Shown: positions 1 through 11,760 of the stretch, piece after piece
Position numbering within the stretch: position 1 is the stretch's first letter
Layout: each line of letters starts with the position of its first letter
Assembly (NCBI GenBank): GCA_030248225.1
Contig: JASANE010007267.1
Location: 1-64,000 of the forward strand
DNA length: 64,000 bases
From: Trileptium ribeirensis
Taxonomy: Eukaryota > Nematoda > Enoplea > Enoplida > Thoracostomopsidae
Direction: 5' to 3'
The notes under the pieces: model-generated
What the model was told of the DNA's origin: nothing
Databases searched by the model: none
The model's input: only the letters and a program-made list of their open reading frames with translations
Made by a program: the position numbers and the translations under genes

Positions 1-1
1 A

Positions 2-583
2 TACACTATCGACCGGAATATGATTGTCAAGTTGTTTAGTAATGACGTCAAATAAGTCAATTAATTGGAGCGTCGTTGATCGTTTTGATCTAAATCCAAA
101 CTGATTACTAGAAATAAGTTTGTTGGAAGTTGCATAATGTTTAAGATTGTTTTTTATAATGGTTTCCATCACTTTACAGCATGAACAAGACAAGCTTATG
201 GGGCGATAGTTTGACGCATCATTGCGTGATCCCTTTTTATATATAGAACACACTATAGAGTGGCGCCAATCATCGGGTAGGACTGAATCATTGAAAGATC
301 TGGAAAACAATGAAGCTAATGGTGAGCAGAGTGAAAAACGGCAGTTTTTTAGTAGAATGGTTGGGATGTTGTCGTGACCTGACGACGTATCAGTTTTGAG
401 ATTATTAAGCGTCTGGGCTACCAAGAGAGGTGAGAACGTGACAGAATTGAAAGAGCACGTGCAACGTGCGTTAACCATAGGTATGCAGTTGAGATTCTCA
501 TTTAAGTTGTTATTACTTGCGGAATAACGTATGGGAATCGTTAGTCTAGTAAGTCGATGCAATTCTAAACGGAGTGAAATTGC
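2..583 (-). mobile_element. Non-LTR retrotransposon reverse transcriptase fragment, open, cut by window edge
   Basis: An uninterrupted minus-strand frame of 194 codons runs from an in-frame TAG at 584-586 to the window edge. It carries reverse-transcriptase landmarks of non-LTR (Jockey/CR1-type) retrotransposons in the expected order: TDTSSGHDNIPTILLKNC, then LPDDWRHSIVCSIYKKGS, then NDASNYRPISLSCSCCKVME, then SSNQFGFRSKRSTTLQLID. These correspond to RT blocks 0 to 2a. The catalytic FADD block would lie outside the window to the left. No stop or frameshift is seen, so this copy may be young. The endonuclease domain that normally precedes RT is not seen upstream (higher coordinates), so the copy is either truncated or frameshifted there. 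RT identity is clear; the exact clade is inference. Confidence 0.85.
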
Positions 584-939
584 CTACTATAGGCTCAAGT
601 TTTGTCGTATACGTTCATTGGCGTGCAGTATACGCACTGTTGCATTGTGGGGGTATTTTTTCATTCCGACAGGTTTTAAATATCCGAGACATGTAACACA
701 GATCTATATATAATGTAATTGTCTTCGTCTAAATGTAAACTTTTTGTCTTCGTCATTCCCTTCAAACTCCCAGGGAGATTATAATATGGCAATACACAGA
801 AGGGCAGCATAACTTCTATTTTCAACACATTACAAGTCCACGGTACCTTTATTAATTTCTTGCTTCGTTCGTTTTAGTATATATATTAGTATCTGGCATG
901 CCAGGGTAAAAGGGGACGAGCGTGGTTCAATTTGTGTAA

Positions 940-1140
940 TGACCCATAACAAGCTGTGTTTGAAATATATGCCATTCGGAAACTTCTGGAACCCTGAATC
1001 CATTGAATACCCCGAAACGTCGTTGACCCTAAACCCATCGAAAACAACTGCAAACGAATAAAGTATTTATACTGGTCTTTAGATAACAAACTAAACCTTC
1101 GTATCCGGCGTATCGAAAACTATATAGACTAATTGGGGCA
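940..1140 (+). repeat. Diverged single unit of a ~160-180 bp dispersed satellite
   Basis: This unit shares ordered words with 2740-3140: a GGAA...CATTGA segment, then GACCCTAAACCCATCGAAAA, then CTGGTCTTTAGATAACAAAC, then TCGAAAACTATATAGAC. The same order appears on the opposite strand at 9770-10200. It is more diverged than the other copies and seems to be a lone unit. Confidence 0.6.
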
Positions 1141-2739
1141 GAAACTATCTTCCTTAATGTTATAATATTTTTATCTAGATGCGAGTTCGATGTTAAAATA
1201 AGTTGTCAGTTCGGTAGTAAGAAAAGTAAGGTGCTACCAATATACCTGTCTACCAGCGTTAGGTCCACTGTGTTTTCTTGAAGTAATATTACATCAACTG
1301 CGGTGGCTTGGCTTTTAAAGAAAGCAGGGCTAAACCCAATCTGCCAAAGTGCGACGATACCATAACTGGACCGAAATTAAGTGAGTGTGAGAGCTAACAC
1401 TGCTCGGGAAGCAATAAGATATGTCAAGGCTAAGACAGTTATGTATATGATAGCGGCTTTGGTCAAACAACCACAGAAGCAAAACTATGAAGAGGGTTGT
1501 AAAGCAGCAGTGGTCTAGGGAAGTATTAACCGTGTTTTTATGAAACGTTTTATTCAACAACAGCCAGCGCTATGGTAACAGAAGCAAGGTAGCAGCTAGA
1601 TAAACTAAAGTTGCAAGGCAAAACCAGGTTAAATAGGGTTAACCCAATGCGGTTTAAGATAGGAAGTAGTCCCTTTGCTAATTAAAATGATGACTATTTA
1701 AAAGTATGACCTGAATCGTGACATACGTTAGAGCTAACTTTGAATATTCGCAGCTTGCAGAATAAAATAGTATAATCGTGGCAGTTAGCTTTAATAAAGG
1801 CCAAAATGGGAAGACTTCACATAGGACATTTTAGTCGAGGCTAGTGATAACTGAAAACCCCGTCGAAATTTGATATTTTTCGGGTTTAAGCTCTTTTGAG
1901 AGTGGAAGGTTTTTGCATTTTTAATTTTCAGCTGATTTTTTTGGTTTTTCTATATTTTCTAAAATCAACCTATGGTGTTGCAGGTTGTACCATGGAGTAG
2001 TAGTTTAAAAATCACGTATCGTGTTTTAGACACGTTGGCCCTGTTTTGGTAGGGTTAAAAATTTATGTAGTTTTAGTTATATTTATGGACCAGGACAAAT
2101 AAAAATGTGCCGTGCCAAGTTTTGAGGAATATATCGTAATTTGAACAAAAACATTACTATATATATTGAAAGTTCAGGGTTTACGTAGCTTCAAAAAACG
2201 ATACCCTGTTACGTTGCATATTATTTTCCTGATAATTTTTAATTTTAAATCACCAACTTCAGATGTCACAAACTTTTACTTTCTGTTAGACCTTAAGTAT
2301 TTAGCCCCGGCTGTGTGACCTAAATGCAAGTTGGCAAACATGCAATCGCGCTTCTCATATTTACATTGGGGCCCTCGCTGTTTTCAGGCACGCCATCAAG
2401 ATCCCTAAGATACTAAAATACCCGAAATTTCCGCTTGATTGTGAATATATTTGTATTATCCATAATACGAAATGGTGGCCATTATAAATTAAAAACTGCT
2501 CACTAAAAATGGTTTAATCTTCAGACCACATTTATTGATGCGTAAGGTTACACCGCATGTATTAGAAGCGCTTTATCACAAGAACAATGTTTATTGGCAT
2601 AGTCTGGTTCATAGTTTTTTGAAGTGTAAATAAAAGTTTGGACACTTAGTACATGTTTGTCCATATCCGGATATCCCGATATATTGTACAATTTATCCTG
2701 ATATCCGGATAATGCAAATCATATTTATAATTCACTAAC

Positions 2740-3140
2740 ATGTGGACTATACTTGATGGTCCGTATCTGACTACTCAATACAAACTATATTCCGGAAATC
2801 TCGTTTCATTGACCGTAAATCCATTGAAAACATCTGAAAGGCATGAAATAGTCATGCTGGTCTCTTTATAACTCAACAAAAATGCATCGTGCCGAAAACC
2901 TCTATAGACCATTCTTGATGGCCTGTACGGAATACACAACCAAGCTAATGAAGATAAACTATATTCGGAAATTCGGTTTCATTGACCCTAAACCCTTTGA
3001 AAATCTGTCAACAAAAGACATTAAATATGTAGATGCTGGACTTTAGATAACCAACTAGGTGTATCCCATGTTCAGAAAATCCATATATAAACCATTCTTG
3101 ATGCCCTGCACGCAATACACAACCAAAGAAAATGAAAACA
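2740..3140 (+). repeat. Tandem array of ~160-180 bp satellite units, 2-3 copies
   Basis: The phrase ACTTGATGG / ATTCTTGATGGCCTGTACGG / ATTCTTGATGCCCTGCACGC recurs at 2751, 2911 and 3093, giving spacings of about 160 and 182 bp. Between these, each unit repeats a TATATTCGGAAAT segment, a TTTCATTGACCCTAAACCC segment and a GGACTTTAGATAACCAACTA segment. Head-to-tail order is clear by eye. Confidence 0.8.
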
Positions 3141-4984
3141 TACATTTTAGAAATGGAATTCGTCATTTTTTGTAAAACTCCTCAAACACTATGAAAAGTA
3201 ATATATCCAAGTTGAACTATATTTAACAAAAGTTTTTCGTTTGTCAAACCTGCGTCGCGACATATTTAGTACTCTTATCGCCAGATGTGGCTAAGAAGCC
3301 TTAAAAATCTTCGCCATTTTGATCCAGAAGCTTTAGTTGGAGCCATCAGCGTTCAACCAAAGGAAACATTTTCATCAATTTTGCTATCGAACAAAACTAT
3401 TTTATCGAAATCCATTCATGCGAAGATGAGCTATGAGTGACAGCGACAGAAAAATAGAAAATTTTTACGATTTCTCTCTAGCACATCAGTTGAAACTCGC
3501 TCGGGACCAGGTTTCGGCTATTTACGGTTCTGGTTATTCCCTGACATATATGGTTTTAAATGTGCATGTTTGCGTTTGTCAACATTACTGCATTTTATGA
3601 TTTAGATGCGCAACAAATTCAATAATATGGCGCCATATATACTTAAAAACGAAACATTTTCAGTGATAAATTTAAAGGGTCAAGGTTTTCGAAGGGCTGG
3701 CCGCGGGCACGAGATTAGCCGTCCTGCCACCTTTAGCGCAATTTCGGTAATATTTAAATATTGCTGACACGAAATGCTTATTAATTAATCATCACGAGGG
3801 AACGTTGCGCTGTTTAACAATGTTACGAAACGCGCTCAAATGTCTCCTCCCTGGTGTAGAAAGAGGCCGCCCCCACGCTTACATGGTCTCCCCCTGGTTT
3901 GTTGGAACCTGCCCTCCTGTTTCATACCACCCGTCCTCCATAATTTGGTTAATTTGGTCTCTACCGGTGGACGAAACGGGTGCCGTCGCCCCAGCTTGAG
4001 GTATTGAGTACTAACCAAACAGGCACGGTGAAAGTGGATTCAAGTTTTTGAACTCTTAAAAAAGTGGTGCTAGAATTTAGTATTCATTGGAATTTGTTGC
4101 AAATATACTCTTGAATTTACAATTAGTGCCGAAAAATCATCAATGTTAAAAATAAGTATAAAGCAAGATCGTATGAACCGGTGGAATTTGGCGGCACACT
4201 CCCATATTTGTAGATCCCCGGTTCAGGCAGCCGCCCCCACAACTTGGCTTCACCCCTCCCGCTTAGTCCACCATAAATTTAGATCCGGTGGAAAACATAA
4301 ACTGATAATTGGAGAAAAAAGGGCAAAGTATCAATTTCCAGCTTCAGTTCTGTAGTGCTTTTCTGGTGTGGTACAGAAATGTGGAGTTGCTAGGGTTACG
4401 GAATCTTATAGCAGTCTGTTCAATGCGGGAACTTCGAAATTTTTTAAAATTATGTTTTTATAGCAAAGCTCTTGATAGTTAACAGATTACATTATAAATG
4501 CTGGCTTGATGTTTATGCAATTTAACGGAATTTTAAATCAGAGTAGGATTTTAGAACTGGACACATATAGCAATAACACTAAGTATATACAAAAACGTTT
4601 AAGAAATAATTCATAAAGAACTACTCAATACCATTGGGTTTTCTTGTGTTCGCTTAACTTCGAAATGCTCACAAAAAATCGCGAACGAGATTGCTTAAAT
4701 ATTTACATTGTAGCGAGTTAAAATTTCATTATTTATCCCGGCTGCATTTTTTTATAATTTAGACAGCTACACCAACCTTATAAAACTAAGCGGATGTTCA
4801 TAAACTCAAAACAGTCTCAGCGCAGCATATAATCAATCCCTAAACAAATGCAGAAAAACGCTGAGGAATATTACCAGCTAGCGTTGGGCCTTGAGGAAAA
4901 TACGCAAAACTTCCAAAACTTTTTATTCCAAACCCACAGCTTTATAGCAAAGAAGAATAACCCATTATAATATTTTGTCGTAAA

Positions 4985-5340
4985 GTATATACGTCGTTCA
5001 CAGACAAATGTGTGCACTTACTCGACATCATCAGCATATACACACGGGTATATGGAAACATTCCATTCGTCAGTATGTAACAGCCTTCGTGAGTTGTTGC
5101 GCAAATTGGGTTCTGTGTAACAACTTTGGTACGTTTCTTTGATATAGCTTGAATATATGCAGCTGAACATTAACCATAGATGCTGAAGATCCGAGGTCCC
5201 GGGGGGTAGCTAGTGCCGGAGTGGCCTTCGGTCTCGCAACGGGGTCAACGGGTCTAAGGGTGTAAAATCTTAATGTTTTCATAATTTTCACAAAATTTGC
5301 TCAATTTTCGCCATTTTGTCATTTTTGCCCAGTGTCGCAA
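4985..5340 (+). repeat. Left arm of a long inverted repeat pair (partner 8690-9075)
   Basis: The sequence around ACTCGACATCATCAGCATAT (5020s), then TATGGAAACATTCCATTCG, then CTTCGTGAGTTGTTGCGCAA, then TAACAACTTTGGTACGTT, is matched in order by the reverse complement of 8895-9070. Its inner part (GGCCTTCGGTCTCG followed by AATTTTC-rich sequence) matches the reverse complement of 8690-8800. This looks like an inverted pair of one repeat, or the two arms of a foldback element about 4 kb long. Confidence 0.65.
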
Positions 5341-8300
5341 AAAGCAATAGTGAACGAACCGATCCTTTTAGAACAATCTCCGCATTAAGGAATTGAGTTA
5401 AGATATCCAATTATTTAAGAAAAGTGAATTAAGTAAGCCCATTTTGTTGCCCGTTCGAATCAGTAGAAAGTGGAAATGCCCCAGAAAGCCCTTTTGCTTC
5501 GTCAGTGGCCTGATGGCACGATCAAGCGTATCGTTTTATCATCGATCAAGGATCGAGCAACCGTTTAGATCTTCAACTTAGGAAACCTGTCGTATGATGA
5601 ATCAATCAAATTATCAACTGTTTGTTGACCCGCATAAGCACTCACTTACCCTTGAACCATCGAGTTAGCACGACCTTTTGGTCTAAGTTGAACAATACAG
5701 TCAGTATACAAAAGACTTACGGTACCTTTTTAATCGAATTATCGCTAACACTGAGTTACCTTACACGTTTATTGTAACAGTGGAAGCCGAAGGCCAAGGC
5801 AACGCCTCCAACCCTTTTGTAAGATTAGTGAGAGTCCGTTTGGAACTCTTCAGTAGGCTAAATAAGTTTACGTATCACCCCAAACCAAATATTACCCAAA
5901 CCGTCTCGTATTAGGACGCGAAATACCCTAAGTTGCGCTTCAAAGTTTAGATTTTAGGGATTCTTTTCTTTACCGCTCGTAGTAACGCTGTACTTTTTGG
6001 TAAGAATTTAGAATATTGTTGCGCCCAGCCAACCGTAAACGAAGGCCCAGAGTGAACCTCGATTTACCTATAAAATTAATGTTTTGCCACTTTTCCCCAG
6101 CGCTTTCTAAAATTATGTAATTTCGGCAGTCAAAACGAAATATTATTTTTCTTAGTGTTGATAAAGTACACTTAATGTACACCACACATAGTAAATTTTA
6201 GCAATAACTTGAGTACAAATTTTGCAGCTGCTAGTTCCGAAAAACTAGATAATTCGGTCCCAACCTCAGTCTACCGGCACCCATAAGCTATTTAAAAGAT
6301 AAGTCTACCCGACCATTTGTAGCGTTATTTTAGCTCATGTTTATTAACACCAAAAAGTCCGTTTTCGTAGTTATTTAAGTCACAGATGAGCCTCGATTTA
6401 GCGCGAATTTTGCCGTTTTGTTACCGTGCTTGAGGGATGGTTTTGTAGGGAATTGGAACCAAAATTAACCAGTGCTATCTGTGCAATCTGCTGAAAATTT
6501 TATCGCATGCTTATGGTCACCGTACGTACGTATGCATGCGAGTAGGAAAAGAACTGCCGTACCATTGTCGCACTAAAGAAAATTAGGAGTCGTACCGATG
6601 ACCACTTCCCAAACCGTTATATCGATATATACCATTACTCTTTTGTTGTAATAATTGCCGTATCTTAATCCAATCGCTAATTTACCTCAGTTACAAATAT
6701 TTGCTTATCATGTACTATAGCAGTGATTAGGATGAGCAAGATTGAGACCCGCAATCCCACTTTATACGCTTCGTCCCGTATGCCTCATTTGTACCAGTTA
6801 TATTACCGCCTTTCGCTTGCCTGAACCTGTTGTTTTGTCGGAGTACCCTCTAGTAGCAATCGTAGTACCGAGCGAGTAGTTAGTTGAATGGCGCCCCTTT
6901 TTATAACTAACCGTTTTACGCTTCGTGTTATTTACCGGTATTTGCTTTTGACCTAACCAACTTTTACTGAGTAAGGTAAGCGCAGCTGTCATTAGAAAAG
7001 GCTTAGCAGTTTACGCCGCAACTTGAATCAGCTGTGAGAGTTCAATGAAAAAGGCGGTGACTCCGCAACTTACCCCGAATGTCACCCTGCTCTTTCTCGT
7101 AATAGCGTACTATACTAGTGACATTGTACCTATTGTATTAGCCCGTACAATATGTTCTTGTCCATATTCAATTTTGACTCATCGATAAAGGCTAAATCAA
7201 ACCCAAGTAGTCCATGTGTTTTGTTGACCCTAGTAGCGATAGATATTAAAAAAGGGTTGAAATCCGTCACCCCTATCGACGACCCACGTTAAGGTTTGAC
7301 GCACGCATTGGAGAAGCAAACCTTAGCGTGACTCGCCGATTTCAATTTTATTGTATTACTGTGTGACTACGACTCGTGCTACTAATAAGGAAAATTTACC
7401 TCAAAATTAAAACTTTCGCTGAACACCCAGAATAGGAAATCACGCGCGAATCCGACGGTAAACGTCTAGGGATTTGTGGGACCCTAGTGGGGGCCACTGG
7501 CTAAATTAAATAAATTCTAAAAGCGTTCAGGAAAATAAAAAGGAAAACTGTACTCCAAGCACACTCCCCGGTTGAACGAGGATAGGGAATAGTGGTATGG
7601 TCTCTTTGGCCTGAGAGCAGGTGACGGAGCCAACCTCCCTGGGCACCTCAAAGGTAGTACCTCTAAGGCTACGTGCGCAACCCCTCCGGCAGCATCAGAA
7701 CAAATCCTGTGAAGCGCTCCTGCCTCTTGCTAAGCTCCGTAATTTCTTGGGTCTGACCCGAATCAGAAAGAAAAAAGTAAAAATTTGAACGCAATAGGTC
7801 CGCCCTTTAGGTTACGATAGCCGGGGTCGTATGGGCAGTACGTAATGCAGCAGGGTCACGTCGATTACACTTGTATGCAGTAATTTTATTCTTATAAATT
7901 GTTGTCTGCCACTGCTTTATACAGAATTCTTCACACTGGTGTTAACGTTGCACTAATTGAGAAATAATTATTCTAGAAATATGTTTTTCGCAATGCAGTA
8001 TGTCATATCTGTACAATGTATATTTGCATTGCATGTGACATATGCAAAGGTTAAAAATTTTTTGTTATATCAGTCAGGGCAAACAATACGTTTAGATATC
8101 ACCGAATTATAGCTGTTCCAATTTTTGAGACATGCACGTCTCCATCGTATAGTTATCTTAGGAGAAGTGCAAAACTAAATTTATGCGTTGTTTTGAAAAT
8201 GATTGTGGTTTTCATCATCAAATGTAATTTCTGACTCGCGTCATGTAATTTGTTATAACCAGATATATCATAAGAATATACACATAATTTTATTTACTCG

Positions 8301-8689
8301 TATAATTTCTGTAACAATTTATAAGAGTTATTCAATGTCACAACATTCTGTAACAAGAAATTATACGGTTGTCGTATTGTTTTTTGGTACCGTTGTGGAG
8401 AAATGGAAGGTGTTGTAAAATTAGTGATGTTATTGGGATAGATCCATTGTCATAAATTTCTATATTATGGGTGATTGTGAGGTATTAATGATCGTTAATA
8501 TTAGTTTGTAAACTTGAAGGAATTTTAACATTAGATTAACTAAATTTATTGATATATTAAAATGCTGTAATACTGTTACGCTTCCGAGAAGTATCGTACG
8601 CCCTTCTGGCAGTTGTACCGACCCCACCTGGTGCCCAACGACTCCCAAACCAATCCCGCTACGTCCTTCACTCAGCATCGAACGCGCCG
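5341..8689. other. Unassigned block between two inverted arms
   Basis: About 3.3 kb of more balanced base composition than its surroundings. All six frames are broken. Short minus-strand stretches read like protein (for example around 7130-7250 and 6380-6450), but I could not match them to a family with confidence. It may be a decayed mobile-element interior. No LTR pair, tRNA or splice-bounded exon was found. Confidence 0.35.
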
Positions 8690-9075
8690 CAGTTTCGCCA
8701 AAAATAGGAAAACCCTGCGGGAACTTAGGGAACACTTTAGCGAAAATTGTCGAAAATGGAGAAAATTCATCAAAATTGAAGGCCGAAGACCGACCTTCCA
8801 CGCCTGTAGCACGGCTACCATCCCTGAGAATGACCTTGAGAATATATTCTGAAGACTGTTTATAACAGAATTCAATTGTTATAAAGCTGTAACAATGTTG
8901 TTACAAGCGCTTTTGCATAACAACGTACCAAAGTTGTTAAGCAGAACTCGCTTTGCGTAACAACTCACGAAGATTGTTACATGCTATCGAATGTAATGTT
9001 TCCATACACGTATATGCTGATGATGTCGAGTGATTGCACACATTTCTCTGTGATCGACGCAAACTGTCCTCTACT
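8690..9075 (-). repeat. Right arm of the inverted repeat pair (partner 4985-5340)
   Basis: The reverse complement reproduces the order of words in 4985-5340: CACTCGACATCATCAGCATA, TATGGAAACATTACATTCG, CTTCGTGAGTTGTTACGCAA, TAACAACTTTGGTACGTT, and further in GGTCGGTCTTCGGCC. Small indels separate the arms, so the duplication is not recent. Confidence 0.65.
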
Positions 9076-9079
9076 TGTG

Positions 9080-11444
9080 CCTTTTGCTACTTTGGCTATG
9101 TTCCAGCTGCAGGTTGCGACGATGCCGGTCCAAACGAATTTTTATTCTTTTCTGTATAATTGGCAAATTTATTAGATAGCTAGCTACACATTAAGATATT
9201 TTAGTTTTGCTATTCCTTTTACATTATTTAATGTCTTTTTGCTCATGTATCATTAAAGTTCAGTTTCACGGTAGTTGAAAATTCGCCGACTGAGGCTTTT
9301 AGTATTTCGTGAGCTACTGACAAATTATTAAGCTCGAATCATGTATGCTTCAGCAACAGAAATATTATGGTAAAGAGATCAATATACAGTAAATACAGTC
9401 AAATGTCAATATACAGTCAAATACAGTATCAGAAGACAGATAAATTAAACTGTCAGACGTATTAAGAGATTTTATTTTTATATTGCGGAACTACTTTCTT
9501 TTATGTTGGGCCTCAGACATTTTCGGTGCGCCTGGCAAAAATTAGGGTTTCCCACGGCAAAACTTTATGCTTCCCTGGTAAAAATCCTTCCACAGTAAGT
9601 TGACAAAAAATCTTAATAATTTTTACAAAAATCTCTTTCTGAATTTAAAATTATGAAATGAGTAAAAAATCCGCTGGAAAGTTGTAACCTCAGTAGATAC
9701 ATTTTTACGGCGTTTCTGAGACGATTATTAGTTAATGAATGTCTAGGTTGTCAAACACGCTGAATCTGATGGCTTTGTTATCTATAGTCCAGTCGTCTAT
9801 CCTAAACTTTATTATATCTTTTCATGGAGTTTCAGATTTACTGTCGACTTACCCGAATTACAGTCTTTAGTAGTTTGGTTGCGTATTGCGTACAGGGCAT
9901 CAAGAATGGTGCATATAGGTTTTTAGCATCCTGAATACCTTGGTTCGGTTATTTAGATACCAGGACTTATATTTCATGCTTTTTAGAGAGTTTCGGTGGT
10001 GTTCGGGTCAATGAACTCGATTTTCAGAATATAGCATGCTTTCAGTCATGCAGGGCATCAAGAATTGTCTATATTTCTTGATAGGCGGAATAAAGGTGTC
10101 TTGTTATCTAGAGACCAGGTGTTGACAGGTGTTTTCGATGGGTTTAAGGTCGACGAAGTTTTAGGTTTTTCAATGTGTTCAGGGTTCCTGAGGTTTTAGG
10201 ATAGTTGATACATAAAACACAGCCTATTGCAAGTGATTAATCAAAATGATAATGGATAAATGAAACCCTGGCATGCGAGATACTAGTCTAGTTTTTATGG
10301 TTACCAGCAAGAGCCAAATGTATTGTAATGCCATAATTTAGTATGTGAATATTAGACATTACTGAATGATAACAATAATTTCTGTTAGATCGCCAAATTG
10401 AAAAGCGAGATCCGTACCGATATCCACGAGGCAGAACACGGCTGGAACCACTGTCGATCATAATCGTGTCTATTGTTATGGGTATTGCATCGATTGAAAT
10501 GATTATTAAGACTGTCGAGCGATTAATTGCCGTACGTTTAATTTTTCTCATTAAATGGTGACATATCTAAACGTAGTAATGTACTTATTCTTGTTCACTA
10601 CTCCAAAAACATCTAATATCTTGAATTGTTACTACATAAACTTAATATTTTCTGGTGTTCTGAAATTAATTATCGGACTAACGTATAAATTTGTATTAAG
10701 TAATTTATATTACTTTATAATTCCGCTACTATTATCCATTTTAGTTAATGATAACCATTTTTTGCAGATTTCAGATGCATATTATTCATAGGTTTGGATA
10801 TGAGTAGTACAAAATGCAGTGATGATAATGTCTGCGTGACCATATCTTCAAATGTCCTCATATTTGGGGTTGTCATCAGATTTACGGTCTGTCCTCAAAT
10901 TTTTATATTTTTGCTGTAAAATGTGCAAAACATTTATTGACTTACTTTTAGAATTGTTGATTTTTTGGTATTTTTTCAAAATTGAACGGCTTTTAATGTA
11001 TATAGTTTTTAATTTCAGACTTCCATGTAAATTTTCTTTAATACCTCAATTCTTGTTTCCAAACTCTGCTGTTATGTCCGGCATCATGTTTTATTAAATA
11101 ATTTAACACTAAATAAATTGATTAATTAGTTAACAGAAATTGATATAATTATAATAGTTAGAGGTCGCAGTCCGGTTGGGTCACTATCGGGTCTGGACAT
11201 ATCGGATATGGTCGGGTGTGAACGTATCGGATTGGGTTGGCTCTAAACCCAGTCTTTAAAATATCGAACTCATAGGTAAAAATTGTTACATCCAGCACTC
11301 CAAAAAAACATCCTGATCATGAAAGAATGAAAAAATCTCAACTTTATGTGAAATTAATAGCTCTATGAGAAGGTCTTCATTCATTACACAAACGGGTAAA
11401 TTACAATCTTTATATAGATTACAATTAAATAATATGCTCTAACA
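9080..11444. other. No gene seen between repeats
   Basis: Apart from the satellite at 9770-10200, this is AT-rich sequence with only short unsupported ORFs. Near 11160-11250 there is a cluster of GGGT(C/T)GG-type words (GGTTGGGTCACTATCGGGTC and relatives) resembling the dispersed GACCCG-rich patches found at 29925, 47640 and 55270. Confidence 0.45.
9770..10200 (-). repeat. ~160-180 bp satellite units, inverse orientation
   Basis: CAGGGCATCAAGAAT recurs at 9893 and 10051. Read on the minus strand it is ATTCTTGATGCCCTG, the hallmark of the array at 2740-3140. TATCTAGAGACCAGGTGTTG and TCGATGGGTTTAAGGTCGAC match the minus strand of the other words in that unit. At least two units are present, with indels. 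Confidence 0.75.
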
Positions 11445-11760
11445 TTTTGCCGGTTCTAGCAGATACACAGATATACTTGGAAATCCTCGTTGATAGGTGT
11501 CGGTAAGAACTACCGATGTAGTCCGCTTCACAAGCGGAACATAAATATTTGTGGACAACGGGAGATTTGAGGGCACTTGGGATGCGGTCCTTAAAGCTAA
11601 AGCAATGATCAATTCTTTTGCATATTTCAATGGCAATTCATAACTTAAGATTCGGAAAAGCTACTTTGAATGTACGTTGTATGTTTTTTCTATTGAATCT
11701 ATCAACACCTATCAACGAGGATGTCAGAGCATATTGGTGTATCTGCTAGAACCGGCAAAA
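11445..11760. mobile_element. 316-bp MITE with ~24-bp terminal inverted repeats
   Basis: The left end TTTTGCCGGTTCTAGCAGAT (11445) is matched exactly by the reverse complement of the right end at 11741-11760, and both continue with ACAC. Further in, TCCTCGTTGATAGGTGT occurs as an inverted pair (11490s and 11705-11721). No coding capacity is seen, so this is a non-autonomous DNA element. The target duplication is unclear, so I do not assign a superfamily. Confidence 0.85.

Larger units (their letters stand above)
584..4984. other. No gene seen; AT-rich repeat-containing DNA
   Basis: No ORF here has a recognisable domain or a pair of plausible splice sites in phase. The stretch holds the dispersed satellite units at 940-1140 and 2740-3140 (listed separately) and GC-richer islands near 3810-4000 and 4180-4270 that look like degraded repeat ends. 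Missing upstream exons of the CDF gene could lie here, but I could not find them. Confidence 0.5.

Noticed and set aside
5341..8450. LTR retrotransposon
   Set aside because: Short protein-like stretches on the minus strand suggested a pol gene, but no LTR pair, primer-binding site, RT or integrase motif could be confirmed by reading.
8460..8875. Overlapping ORFs of 113, 79 and 67 residues on both strands
   Set aside because: They lie in the repeat arm 8690-9075 and its flank. Frames open on both strands reflect composition, and no domain or splice-bounded exon is visible.
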